DNA of 64,000 nt from Romanomermis culicivorax (Eukaryota; Nematoda; Enoplea; Mermithida; Mermithidae), in NCBI GenBank assembly GCA_963922205.1, contig CAWUHX010000203.1:161465-225464 (forward strand), written 5' to 3'. A program made the translations under genes and the position numbers. The notes beneath the pieces were generated by a model. That model saw only the letters and a program-made list of their open reading frames with translations, was not told the DNA's origin and did no database searches. Positions 10,172-21,830 of this stretch are shown piece after piece (positions within the stretch are counted from its first letter, which is position 1; each line of letters begins with the position of its first letter).

Positions 10172-12010
10172 AGATGAGAATTCGTCTTCCTGTAAGGTAT
10201 TTAAGACTGATGATCATGCCTGTGAAGTTATTCGATCAAACTGAATAGAGAGGGGCTCACTTGTCTGCTTAAGCTTAGTACTAAGGCGACAGGAACGTCT
10301 AGGTGTCTCTATTTTGTAGAAGTGAAGTAAGAGTTACTTTTGTAGTCGCGTGGCGAGGAAGCGCGGGAAGTACGAGATTGTTTGTGTGACGGCGTGTTGA
10401 GGCTGTAACGCTTGTTCTTTACAATATCTAGCGGCCACTCAGCGATGGGGCTAGAAAAGGACAAGGTTTTAGCTCTCAGAACAGCCAGACGGAGAGATAG
10501 GTTGACTCAGAAGGGAATTTATCTGGTCACCTATGTAGGTAAAGAGGGGATAACCCGAGTGTAAAGAGAAGGAGAAGTATACCCAAACTTTAGAGATGAA
10601 TGGGGCTAGACCCGGTTATTTAAACCAAGAGTATAATACATTTGAAAGGAAAGTGGTGGAACTCCAAACCATAAAATTAAGGAACCGACGTGAGGGCGTA
10701 TGGATAAACCCGCTCAAAAGGGAATTTTATCTGGAGGTTAAGTCCATTGTACTAGTTTACAAACTTTGGGATATGGGAGGGCTCGTAACCCACAAAGTCC
10801 TACTCACCAGGAGTAGGGCATGGAGTAGCTCAAGAATTAATAAGTACTTAAAGTAAACTTAGTGGGTGCTAATAGATAGGGACAAAATTAGTTTACAAAC
10901 CAGACTACGCAAAGGGGATCGCACTATTACGCAATCGGCCTCACTCACTAGGAGCAATTGCGAACTCTGAAAAGTGTGATGACTAGACAGGAGGATCCCG
11001 GGAGGACGTCATTCGCGTGTATGCTACAACCGTGCCCAAAAACGGGAATGCGTGTTTTGAACGGAACGGGAACTCTCCAGGAGTATTATATACAGCTGGG
11101 GGCTGGGTTTCCGTTCACTGAGATGAAGTGAGGATCCCAGGTCACCAGTTGAGATATAAGAGCACCAGGTACCGAGGTGCTATTCTGACACACTCAGTCA
11201 GTAAAAGGGCATGGGGGTCCTTGGCCCAGCTGTGCCAGTGGTGGAGGTGGGGAAATGCAGGCTTCCTCCTATGAATCGAGGCTAGGCTCAACGCATCTTG
11301 AGATCAGGGGTACAGTCTGTCTCGAATAAATGAGTGTAAAGTGAGGGGCTAAGGCCGACTTAGTTGTAATGTGTTTAGGCGCACTCAAACACCTTCGCTT
11401 AGGCGGGCTAGCAGTAATATTATGCTAAGGGACAAACCAATGGAGGTGAACTCAGGATTAAGGGCGACTCTAGTGTGGACATTATTAGGCCAGCTAACGA
11501 AGGCGTTTGAGTGTAAAGAAATGATTACAGAGGGGTCTTTTACAAATTAGGCCCAACCAGTGGCTGTGCTGTAATTCCTGAGGAATTATTCTGGTGGGGA
11601 CACTAAAGAAGATCATAGATGAGAAAGAAATGCGAGAATTTAGATAAGAAATTTACAAGAAGGTTGTCGACCCTTGCAGTTGTTGGACACAGGCAGTACC
11701 GACTGCAAATGCCCAACGGTTGCGTATGTTGAACAACCAACCCAGCTGAGGCCGAGTTAAACCCGTTCGAACCTGCAGTTAAAGCTTAGAAGAGTAGTCA
11801 CGTGCTGATCCATCAGTGCCGCTACCCTTGCGGACAACTTGATCAGTACCACGGACTGAGTGCATCTCGGGTTGCGTGAGCATGTCTACTGATGTTTCCC
11901 TGGCACCAGTAACACACAGACACAACCTTAAAACAAGAGCCGTAGGTGAGAAAGTAATACTACAATCATCACCCAGGACTCAAGTGGCATCTTGGAAACC
12001 CACAGTAACC

Positions 12011-12840
12011 CGGTGCTGACGTCAAAAGATGTGATATACACCACCACACACTCAGTGCTGACCTCAGGTGACTGGGATGTAAGTGCCATAACCTCATATT
12101 GCAGTATGTACGCCAAGAAGTAAGGGCCTACGGCTACAAACTCCTTACGGCAATACAGGGCATCGCCGTTGCTGACGCCAGAATAAGACTGTAAAGTCTT
12201 AATTCCGATACTGGAATAGAGATTTATCATTGTGGACATCAGTAGATAGGGCCCTAGGCCAGCAACCTTGCTACAACAACACGGAGCATCGCCGTTGCTG
12301 ACGTCAAAAGGTAGTAGCTGAGTCTCAGTTATCCTACGACAATGATATGAGATGCAGTTGTTGCAGACGCCAGATGTGCGGTTTGTAAGGCCTCACATCT
12401 ACGAACAACAATACGGTGCATTGTTGTTGCTGACGTCAAGGACTGAAGTCGGAATAACCGACCAATCCTAGTGCAACAACATGAGCCTCTGCTGTTGCAG
12501 ACGTCAGAAAGACAGTGCCATACGGTCACCATCCCACAATAACAACCTGTTACGTTGCCATTGCTGATGTCAGAGGTAGAGCCGGAGGGCCACCCACCCC
12601 TTAAAGCAACAGCAAGGGATGCAGCTGTTGCAGACGTAGGGGGAGGACACGGAGAACCATCAACCCCTGAATGACCACATGTTATGCAGCCATTGCTGAC
12701 GTCAGAAGCATGACCCGGCTAGTCAAACCTCAGTGCAACAGCAGCATGTGAGGTAGTTGCGGACGTCAGAGGTGGGGTCGCACAAGACACAACACCTTTT
12801 AACAACGACCCAATAAGTAGTTGTTGCTGACGTCAGTGGT
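12011..12840 (-). repeat. Tandem ~66-bp array with CRE-like TGACGTCA cores
   Basis: Twelve degenerate GTTGC(T/A)GACGTCA motifs start near 12017, 12059, 12173, 12299, 12364, 12431, 12499, 12565, 12632, 12697, 12761 and 12828. The last nine are 64-68 bp apart. TGACGTCA is the palindromic CREB/ATF-type bZIP site. Several units also place CAACAGC/AACAACA upstream of the complementary GCTGTTG/TGTTGTT, giving 6-9-bp stems (e.g. AACAACAAT...ATTGTTGTT at 12404-12429). It could act as an enhancer or structured leader RNA. Confidence 0.8.
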
Positions 12841-14209
12841 TATGATCGGTAGGATCCTCACCACATGCAACCACCTAGAAACAGAAAAGAAAGAAAAGAA
12901 GAAGAAGACCATGCAGTAGTGGAAAAAATAATAAAAATGACCTACTGAACGGTTGCCAACTATGATGTATGTGTGACCGATAAAGAAAAAGTTTTGTTTT
13001 TGAAAAAAAAAATTTGAATAGAAGTGAAAAAAAAGGAGATGTTGGGTTTGTTTGTTTTTTTTTGGTAGGAAAAAGGATAAATTTTAATTTGTATGTTTAG
13101 AAAGGGGAAAGAAAAGAAAATGGGTTATAAGTTTTATTTGAGTTGATTGTGGAGATAAGAAAATTTATCAGGTGAAAAAGTTATTATAATTGGGTCACAC
13201 TCTACGCATAGAAGACCGAGAAAAGAAAAAGTAAAGTAAATAAAATTAAAATTGAAGTCCCTAGAGATAAGCGATGTGATCTGCTAAGTACGGTGTTATA
13301 CGTGTCAACAGTAAAATTTTGGCTTGTTTGGCCGGAAAAATGAGCAACTTGGCGAGTGCTCAGTGAAGACAAGAAAAATTTTGAAAAAGTGTGTTGACAC
13401 ACATACCGGACACAGACAACAACTCACGACCACACTTGACGTCCAGAATCAAGAGTGGAAGGTGTACTGTACCTCGTGATCGGAGATCCCGAAACCCTCA
13501 GGGGCTGTGAAAACCTCATGGGCTGTGATACGCAAGTACCCGTACCCAGGTATACTGTAGTTAGAGTACGTGCTAATCGCAGTCGTACTGTAACCAAAAA
13601 GGCCTACGGCGCTACAGTAACCTATCCGATCACACGCAGTGAATGGAGGCCCAAATTAGGGGAAAAAATAGAAAGAAAAAGGAAAATGAAAGCTCAGAGG
13701 AGATTTACGGCAGAATACTCGATTTACTCAACTCTGGGAATTTTATGACTCTTGGGGATTAAATCTGGGGAAAAATCGATACCAGGGGATTGAGCAAAGC
13801 TTACGGGAGTTACTAGACTCATAAGGGGTTAATTACGCGCAAGAATCATTAATTTAATCACATGTGGGGCAAATCCCGACCTACAGTAATTAAATTTTAC
13901 TCAAATGCGGTGCTATCTGAGTTGGCGTTAAACTGGAATATAAGGGCCTATTCCAACCTAAAGGGTAGTCTACCTTCTTACGGGCGTATCCACTTATATG
14001 AGGGCAAAAATTTCGTCCTAAGGGTCAGTATCCTACTTTGAATGCGAATCAGCAAACCTGAGAGAGGTTCCCCCACTCAAGTGGCGATTCTCATGATCTG
14101 ATGGAGGTTTCCCCTACTCAAACCGAAAATTTACCTAATTGAAAGAGGTATCTCGCTCAAAAGGTTAAAAGGTTCGCTCCCAAGGACTGTGAAGTCAGAC
14201 TTAAAGGTC

Positions 14210-14227
14210 GATTTTCCAGCCTGGCCA
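14210..14227 (-). other. Candidate primer-binding site, copy A
   Basis: Directly inside the 5' LTR the minus strand reads TGGCCAGGCTGGAAAATC. It begins with TGG, as sites complementary to a tRNA 3' CCA do. The matching tRNA was not identified. Confidence 0.45.
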
Positions 14228-15653
14228 TGTCACATTAACTGAATTTGGGGACCATGTCACATTAAGTAGATTGGTGATCAGTCACATTGACGGGCAAACC
14301 CGTACCATACTCCATAGGCAATATGGCCATGACACTGTGGGTGACATGCTGTGACCCCGTTGGGTGGCCCCGTTTATGGGTTTCAGTTCGGGAACCCAAC
14401 CCAGCTGGTACTACCACAGGTAAACCTATGGTGTACCTCGGCCTTGTCCTGGGGTTAGTGCTGTAGAATAATGGACAACGCGGCCGGGTCGGGGGTGTCA
14501 ATCCCTAGTCCTCATTCACCGGAATGGGGGACGGTGCCATTTGAAGAATGGCTTACTGTAGGGGACCAGATTGTTAACCTAAATCCCCTTTTTAGGCCCT
14601 GACCTTAAGGGTCTGAGGGCTTTCTTAACTGAGGGTACTTCCGAGGGAAAACTAGCTTAGGGGAGACTCCCACAAATATACCCTCAACAACAATAACCCC
14701 TGAGAAGACTTACGACACCTCTTCTCAAATTACTCGGCGCTGGGCGACGGGTTCGGGGTCAAACATGGGGTCCTACGGATGGTAATGTGGGAACGAACTC
14801 CGAGCGATTCGGCGTGGGGATTTGGCGGCTGCTAAACGGCAGGCGGCGATTACTGACGTTTCCTTGGCGAGGGGCGACGGGTCTCTACAATTAACGGCGA
14901 TGGGACGGGTTCCTACGGTCGGGTTACTGTAGGCGATGTGTGTATGTGTAGGTCGGGGTACGAATATGTAAATTTATTCGACGATTGCGGCAACGCAGTT
15001 GACAACAATAAAATATAATAAAAAATATCGGCGACGGACGCGGACGAAAAGCTGAACACGAAAAACCAGTTAGGCCCAATAATGAGTGACAAAAGACAAA
15101 ACATGCCCTTTTAAAGGGCTCTATAAACTACAGTATGCCTTGGGCGGAGTTAACACTCCCCCAAGCTAACTTCTGCAGCGGAAATCGTTGCAGAAGATGC
15201 CTATGATCACATAGACATTTTCCAGTTCACAACGTTAAGCATTGGGGCGAGTTTTCACTCTCCATGCTTAACATAGGAACGTCACTAGTGAGAATTTCAA
15301 CTAGTCGTTTCACGTTGTGAAACGTGGCTAGTTTTTACTGATAAGAAGTGCACGTTGTGCTCTAATTACAGCGATGAGCTCGGAGAGCTTATCTCTAACG
15401 GAAATTCTTGACTAGCGGGCACATACCGTAGTCTACGTGTGCGATTGAAAATAATAAATCGAAACGGAAATAAATGTGTGCAAAAGCAACAGAAATAAAC
15501 ATAAAAAGTACACACATAAATTGCATGTAAAAAGTATAAAAACGAAACGCAAAATTGATGTAAATTACTGTAACACAAAACATAACGAAAAACATAATGA
15601 GAAATTGTGATGTGAATCACGTGACGTTCGACGAAATCCGTCGGCACGTGACA
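14228..15653 (-). repeat. 5' LTR of copy A
   Basis: It is the right direct repeat, partner of 218-1637, with the same TG/CA ends. It is followed at 15654-15657 by the ATAC target duplication. It has a 6-bp insertion near 15436-15441 relative to the left copy. Confidence 0.93.
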
Positions 15654-15657
15654 ATAC

Positions 15658-17504
15658 GCAAGTGATTTGCTCTCCTAGTATTGGAGCAATTTCAGTGTAT
15701 AATACATCGCAAGGTAGATGTTGAAATTTCCGATTGAACGATAACCAACACGTTCAACAAGTATCTGATGTGCGCTTTAAATCCAGCTTTGACGCAAGAA
15801 ACGTAAGAAACGCAAGATGCTTACAAAATAACTGATTTCTGCAACACAATGCAAATTTTTTTTGCAAAATATACTTCACTGGATAGAACTCATCAAGATC
15901 TTTCTTGCGCACAGAGAAAATGAGGGATTCGCTCGATTTTGATCGTTGCAATCACTTGCGACAGATTTTCGAGAAACAAGTATAGATGGGCCTTTACACA
16001 TTGATTTTGTTGCGGTGCATCTCGACATTTTTGTGATGCACCTCGAAAAAATTTTGCGCATCATGTTCGACGGCAAAGATTATTTTCAAGTGGCTCTCGT
16101 ACGCAAAGTTTTGTTTCTATGCCTTTTTTCCATGTTTCTTTTTCACGTCATGGCTCACTAATTTGTTTTGGTGCATTTTTATTATTAGTTTTTCGTTTTT
16201 TTCTTTCCAAGTTGGCCGTCTCAATATCATAAAACTTTAATATTTTGGAAAATCAATATTTATTTCTGCGAACATAAGGATTTTCAACGCGATGAAGGAT
16301 CACTTATAATATTTGATTTTTTAAAATTTCTTTTTGCATAATTTTATGTTTATTGCAACATGTTATACTATAACTACAAAAATATTTCACTTAAGGGTGA
16401 CCGTTTTTGTATGCAGAGTTTGTTTGCTTACAGTACCCATTACTGGCACTTGTATATTTGTCCATTGAAATCCGACTCAATTTTATTCCACAACAATTGC
16501 TTGATGTTGGTCACGATTTATATAATTGTGCCTGCCAATAGCACATATCTATACTGTGTTTGCACTTCTTCATTTTAGACTTGAGAACCTGTCCGTGATT
16601 CTCAAACTGAAATTTAGTCCATTTGGAAACTATATAAAAACTGTCCCACTGTTTGGTCATTTCTCGCTGAAGCACGTGATCTGAAATTCCTCAGTAAGTC
16701 AAAGTTCAACCTTTAAAATTTGCGGTGCTGCACATCATTTCCGTTTTTTTACGATGGATCGAAAATTCTTCCCGAGGCCATTTGATTGAAATGGCCAAGT
16801 TTTAGATTGATAAGAAAATAGATAAACCACTAGAAAATTTCGAGACAGTTTGATTTTTGTTTATTTTTTATACACAATTCCAGGCGTGTTTACAATTGTT
16901 TTTCTACGCGCTGAAACACTCCATCTTACTGTAACTATAATTTTCAACGAAATCGGCGGATGCACTGTTCTTTTCGCTAAATCGGTGTTTTTGGCGAAAA
17001 AATCGGGGAATGCGAAAAAAACTTGAAAAATTCTTGGTATTTTCAAGTCAGAAAGGTCCATTCCTCCAAATTTTCCGGCGTTTCGCGCCTGTAAGGATTA
17101 TTTTGGTCCTTGTTAGCAGAGCACTGTTTTTTCCTACATCTGCACAACTGTTTTTTTCCCCGGGGCCTTTTCTCCGAATGGCGGAAAGGGGTCAAAATTT
17201 TTTCCCTTATTTTCCCTGAGTCGTTTTGTCGCTTAAAAACGCGCAAAGATTCTTCTTTATGTGCTTTTGAGCTTTTTCAAACCTGCTGGATTTTTTAGAG
17301 CCGTTAATATTCATTAAAATTGACGAAGAATTTGAAATTTTCGAGTTTGATCGAATCTACAAGCATTGTGGAACAAATTTTCTAGCAATCCAAGACCATA
17401 ATGACTTCGAATGACATGAGAAATCGATGGTCAAGTCCAAGTTCAAGATGATAAGTGAGAGCCCATACCAAGAGGTCCGACCAGGGCATACCTGTAAGAC
17501 CTCC
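15658..17504. other. AT-rich intergenic DNA
   Basis: Only short low-complexity frames occur, with no splice-site/ORF combination that looks coding. No RNA gene was seen. Confidence 0.6.
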
Positions 17505-17835
17505 GACCAGTTGGGGGGGGGGGGGGGTGGGGGTAGGAAAAAGTCGAAATTTTTCCCAAAAAAGGCCAAAAAACATACACTTTTTTGAAAAAAATTTTTT
17601 TTTCCAAACTGGGGGGGGGGAAATGATTTTGGGTGCAGGGTTGGCCAAGTTGGGGGGGGGGGGGGTCGGTAGTACAGGTATGGACCAGGGGTGAGGGGGT
17701 CGGTAAAGTCGAAATTTTTCCCAAAAAAGGTAAAAAAAGGCACTTTTTTGCCGATTTTTTCAAGTCTGGGGGAGGGGGTTGGGTATATGGTTGGCCAAGT
17801 TGGAAGGGGGCCTCCCCCTTAACCTCCCCCCAATA
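17505..17835. repeat. Two ~170-bp G-tract repeat units
   Basis: Two units share GTCGAAATTTTTCCCAAAAA (from about 17542 and 17708) and TGGCCAAGTTGG, separated by runs of 10-15 G. The G-runs on one strand could form G-quadruplexes, and run lengths may be sequencing-limited. Confidence 0.7.
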
Positions 17836-18327
17836 ATTACAGGTAGAGCCCAAAAAAGATATTAATGTGCTGGAAATTTTTTTTGGGTATTGACATTCTG
17901 CGACGCTAGAAAATCAATTTTCCGAACATTTATTCCAAGAATTAGATTCGAATATGTGTTCAAAAGTCGTAATTTCTAGAATTTTCTTTAAGAAATTTTA
18001 AAACCAGTAATTTATTTGTAAACGCTCATGAACTTGGTCGAAAATATATAAGAAGAATTTCCGAAAGATACTACCATGAAGGTTTTGAATTGATTTTACG
18101 TTAGGAAGGAAATAATCGCATCCAAAAGCTTAGAGACTTCACGTATTGATCTTTCTCAAAAACTGTCATGGAAAAAATGCGGTTCTTCATTAAATATCAT
18201 GATGAAATATTGAAGATTGCCAATTAAAGCATGAGATAATACGTTCAAGATGATGAAAACTGCTACAGATTAAGTGATAAATGAAGGTAGACATGCTAAA
18301 AGCCGCGCCTGAGCTAGGTAATACATA

Positions 18328-18761
18328 ATCATGATCATACATGCACAGCATAGAAATTCTGCGGGGGGTCAGCCAGGACAGGGGGTGGAATACAAAATTT
18401 TTTTCATTCTTGATAATGAAAAGAAAGGTCTCAGAAAGTCTTCTAACATCCAAGCAGCATATTCTTCAACCTATATTAGACAGATATGTGAAACTATTTG
18501 CTTAGACAGTACTTTTTAAAGTTTCCATGTTACTTTTTTGGAATCAAGTATGATTTGTTTAGAAAAATTGTCAAACTACAAAGTCATTTCCATTTTTATG
18601 ACGACTTTTTTTCTCTCTTGCTCATTTTCCTTCGTCATCTTCTCAATCATTTCTGGAAAAGTTAAATCTGCTGGGGGTCAGCAAGAATCTGCTGGGGGTC
18701 AATAAAAATCTGCTGGGGGTCAAAACCCCCCAAACCCCCCACGTTCATGTATGATCATGAT
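18328..18761. mobile_element. Short element with 16-bp perfect terminal inverted repeats
   Basis: ATCATGATCATACATG at 18328-18343 is perfectly inverted at 18746-18761. Inside are four CTG(C/G)GGGGGTCA-type repeats (18357, 18668, 18690, 18712). No transposase is present. Target duplications are unclear. Confidence 0.5.
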
Positions 18762-19015
18762 AATTAAAGTTATAACCGGCGCCAAGCGCCGGAAAATTTA
18801 GCGTGGAATAATTCAGGTTTACGGTATTTTCTCATTTTTCACGAAAAATCCGTTTTTAGGGTTTTTCATAATGCTGGACACGATTCTGAACTCGAAATAA
18901 GCGGCGCTCATAAACTGTGGGGTCAAAAAAATCGAAAAAACAAATTAAGCAAATGAGCAATAGTAGGAAATTTTCACCACAAAAAACGCATCAACTGAAA
19001 ATTTAACCTCTACAT

Positions 19016-19115
19016 GCCTAAGCCTGGACCTAAACCTAAACCTAGCCTAAGCCTGAACCTAAGCCTAGGCGTGAACCTACGCCTAAGCCTGAACTTAAAC
19101 CTAAGCCTAAGCCTG
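19016..19115. repeat. Interstitial telomere-like (GCCTAA)n, degenerate
   Basis: About sixteen hexamers of CCTAAG/CCTAAA/CCTGAA type are visible, with the remainder of the tract at 20002-20030 beyond the inserted MITE. GCCTAA is the complement of TTAGGC, the canonical nematode telomere repeat. Degeneracy shows it is internal and old. Confidence 0.75.
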
Positions 19116-19122
19116 AAGCGAC

Positions 19123-19998
19123 ACATGTAATTGGGGGGGGGGGGAGTGCTATGGGAACCAGTGTTTTTTTGTACTCGGTCCATTTGTATTGGTACAAACG
19201 ACCTCTCAAAAACCGTTTGTACTCCAAAATTTGCGAAAAATTGCTGAAAAAAGGATTCATTGTTATGAAATGCAACAAACATGCTGTGAAATATGAATAC
19301 GTTAGCTATTTCCACGAGACACATAAGAAGGCTACAAATTCAGACACATAAAACACTTGATCATGAGGCACATAACATGCACTAGTGAAATACTCCACAA
19401 AAGGCTTTTATTATTATGCCACAGCTGCTGGTTCGTCGTTTTCGATGTGGACGCATAACAAGTCCTACAAAGTCCATTTATACTGACAGCTGTTGAGTAA
19501 CAAAACATTTTTTTGTCCAAAAATTTTCGTTTGTACTGGTACAAACGAAGCCCAAATTTTCGTTTGTACTCTGGACCGTTTCGTTTGTAAAGTACAAAAA
19601 AAAAAACACTGATGGGAACCCCCCCCCCCCCCCCAGAAATCGTCGACTATATGGCTAGCCATTGGGCGACCACCCCCACGGGATTTTCCGATCCTATGGC
19701 TAGCCACATGGTAGCCGTAGGAACCCCCATACTTCGGAAAAATACGAAAAAATGTCAATTTTTGAACAAAAATGGTAAAAAATTTGCATTTTCTTGGCGC
19801 TTCGCGCATGAATACATTTTTTCGGTCTTTTTAGGAAAAAAGTACTATTTTTTGAACTATTTTTCGGACTTTTTTCGTGAAAAAACCGAATTTTTTTCCT
19901 CGAAACACCCCTCCTCCTAAAATTTTATGAATTACTGACCCCCGGCCCCAAAAAAGTCGCCCAACCCCCTCCCAGACCTCGGGGCCCCCGTTTTATGT
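19123..19998 (+). mobile_element. GCTAGCC-family MITE, copy 1 (split by a hAT insertion)
   Basis: The ends are ACATGTAA and a decayed TTACATGT-like TTTTATGT. The interior has poly-G/poly-C edges, the motif ATGGCTAGCCA, and a tail ending in CCCCG before the terminus. Related copies lie at 25.95, 30.01 and 38.13 kb. This copy carries a 453-bp insertion and sits within the telomere-like tract. Confidence 0.65.
19159..19611. mobile_element. Non-autonomous hAT-type element with 8-bp duplication
   Basis: The TIRs are CAGTGTTTTTTTGTAC and its inverse. It is flanked by the 8-bp duplication ATGGGAAC (19151-19158, 19612-19619). Subterminal GTACAAACGA motifs recur in both orientations. There is no transposase. 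The 8-bp duplication and CAGTG ends are diagnostic of the hAT superfamily. Confidence 0.85.
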
Positions 19999-20165
19999 AT
20001 GGCCTGACCCTGAACCTAAGCCTAAACCTAGTGTTTTTTCGATTTTTAACCACTGGAGTTCATCAGCGCCACTTATTTCGAGTTCAGAATCGTGTCCAGC
20101 ATCATGGAAAACCCCAAATCAAGTTTTTCGTGAAAAATGAGAAAAAACGGCAAAAAACTCCGCAA

Positions 20166-21154
20166 TATCACTTCAAAAAAAGCATTAAGAACATCTATTT
20201 CCCCCTTTAATTAACTCCCCATAAATCGGTGACCGATGTTCGCCGCCGTCTAAACTAAAGTTTTCCTGATGTTTCAGGCCTGCCTCATCATAGTCAGGTT
20301 GCCGGTGTCGCGCCGAAGGCGTGATACCGGAAACTTGAATATGGCCTTCTAAAATGCATCAAAATGTTTCTGTATCCGATACGTAAAATTTTCTTTCCCA
20401 AATGGGGAAAGAGCCCAAAATTTTTTTCCTTTTTCCGACTTTTTTTCCCAGAAATGCACGATTTGGGGAAAATTTAGACCAATCAAACAGTGATTTGCAC
20501 TATAATCTGGAAAAAAGTTTTTGAGGTTTTTCCACAAATGTGGGAGAAAAGTTTTCATATTGAGCAGATGCATTTTGGTGCATTTTTGAAGTTCATAATC
20601 TCAAAATTTTTTATTTAATAATCATTATTAATTATTACCAAGCTCAGGCGCGGTTTTTAGCATGTCTACTTTCACTTACCATTTAATCTTTAATAGTTTT
20701 CAACATTCAACCAACTTTCTAAACTTTTTGAAGCGTTTGTTCCTTTCTTAACGTAAATTGAATTCAAAAGCTTCATGGAAGTATTTTTTGAAAATTTCTA
20801 CGCATCTGACCCATAGCTTTTCGGCCAAATTTATAAAAGGTTACGAACAAATTACTGGTTTTAAAATTTTTCAAATGATAACATTTCTAGAAATTACGAT
20901 TAATGAACACAAAATTCAAATCTATTTTTTGAGATATTTTTCCAAAAAAAATTTCCACTTATGGAAAAAAATTTGTCTTCTTTATTTGTGGAAAAAGTTC
21001 GTGGAAAAAAGTGATATATTTATTTATAGTACAGAAAAAATTTTTGGCGTGCAAAACTTTTTTGGTAATTTCTTTGCACTGTGCAAAACAGCTCGTGCAA
21101 AAAACACTGAATGAAATTGATGATGGAATTTTTTAGACCAATCAAATCGATGCT
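20166..21154. other. AT-rich DNA without recognised features
   Basis: Only low-complexity frames occur. The local palindromic string TTTCCCAAATGGGGAAAG near 20393 was the only structure seen. Confidence 0.5.
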
Positions 21155-21345
21155 AGCAGACTGCCCCATAGGAGCGGGTATGAGGGTAGTATTACCCCTG
21201 TCAAAAGTCCTAACAATTGATCACTGGTTGCCTAATTTTGAGACAAAATGACATGTTTTAATGGACATTTAGCTAAACTACTCTCAAAAATTTTCAACTT
21301 TACTCCTACCTGAAAAATGTGACCTTGGGGACCTCTGGATGCTAG
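21155..21345 (+). repeat. Dispersed ~190-bp repeat, copy 1
   Basis: It is closely similar to 33170-33360. Both contain TTGATCACTGGTTGCCTAAT and CCTGAAAAAT(G/T)TGACCTTGG. No coding potential. Family unknown. Confidence 0.8.
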
Positions 21346-21605
21346 TTCTCTCCGCAATGCTTTGTTATTTAGCCTTAATCCAGCTAGGCACGACCGTAAG
21401 CATGTCTCTTACTAGTTAACATTCAATAGCTGTTATCATCTAGAAATATAGGTATTAATGCGTCTGGTTCACACCCACCTTATAACGTTATACACATTTG
21501 AGCATAGCGCGTTATGATTATTGCAACGGGATTAACGCTACAAGGCAAGTATTTTGTTATAGTCTCGAGTATCAGTAATTGTCGCGCTTAGCGCCGGAAA
21601 AAATT

Positions 21606-21830
21606 GTTGCCGTGTTTGATATTCCAGAACGCTTGAAAATAAATATTTTCATTATTTATTTCCTGTATTAAAGAGAATTTTTTCATTGAATTCAATAAGT
21701 TTTCGGTCAGGCAATTTAAAATTCAAAAATTAGACAAGCAAACAAGAATTTGGAGTGTTTAACTAGCAAAAACTTCCTATGCCGATGATGTTTCAACCGT
21801 TTTCAAATGCAAAATGATTGAAACATCGTC
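21606..21830 (+). repeat. Dispersed repeat, partner of 32063-32310
   Basis: The shared segment includes AATTCAAAAATTAG and CAAGCAAACAAGAATT in both places. Together with the ~190-bp repeat it suggests that parts of one unidentified transposon family lie at 21.2-21.8 kb and inside the hAT element at 32.0-33.4 kb. Confidence 0.65.

Larger units (their letters stand above)
10172..14227 (-). other. 4-kb untranslated leader of copy A
   Basis: No convincing coding frame exists between the 5' LTR and gag. A 97-residue plus-strand frame at 13455 has no recognisable domain and opposes the element. The leader contains the periodic array at 12.0-12.84 kb and a purine-rich segment at 12.88-13.2 kb. Such length is unusual for gypsy leaders (usually a few hundred bases). 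Confidence 0.7.
218..15653 (-). mobile_element. Ty3/gypsy-type LTR retrotransposon with internal env (copy A)
   Basis: This is a full-length element on the minus strand. Two ~1.42-kb direct repeats begin TGTCACATTA and end CGTGACA on the plus strand, giving TG...CA ends. They are flanked by a 4-bp duplication ATAC (214-217 and 15654-15657). In element order it carries 5' LTR, a 4-kb leader, gag, zinc knuckles, envelope-like glycoprotein, two retropepsin-like domains, RT, partial RNase H, integrase core and a 3' untranslated tail. RT (YLDD, LPFGL) and the integrase GPY/F module place it in Ty3/gypsy. It is disabled by a gag frameshift, stops in gag, env and integrase, and a deletion at the RNase H/integrase join. 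The LTRs differ by about 35 substitutions and one 6-bp indel by eye, so the insertion is fairly young. Confidence 0.93.
18831..20141. repeat. Inverted repeat (~110-bp arms) around telomere-like DNA
   Basis: Arms 18831-18941 and 20033-20141 are inverted copies, including a shared stretch CTGGACACGATTCTGAACTC. Between them lie degenerate GCCTAA repeats and a nested MITE. It may be a foldback transposon whose core has telomere-like repeats. Confidence 0.75.

Noticed and set aside
12011..12840. CRISPR-like array
   Set aside because: Units are continuous degenerate tandem repeats in a eukaryotic retroelement, not identical repeats with unique spacers.
13455..13748. 97-residue plus-strand frame in the copy A leader
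   Set aside because: Opposes the element, has no recognisable domain, and its composition matches the non-coding leader.
218..15653. BEL/Pao classification of the env-bearing element
   Set aside because: Nematode env-bearing elements are often BEL/Pao, but RT (YLDD, LPFGL), GPY/F integrase and the 4-bp duplication fit Ty3/gypsy.
17357..17853. Overlapping Pro-rich frames opposite the G-tracts
   Set aside because: They are produced by the poly-G runs on several frames at once and have no independent support.
19016..19115. Chromosome end suggested by telomere-like repeats
   Set aside because: The repeats are degenerate, short, internal and flanked by inverted arms; the contig end itself carries an adapter, not telomere.
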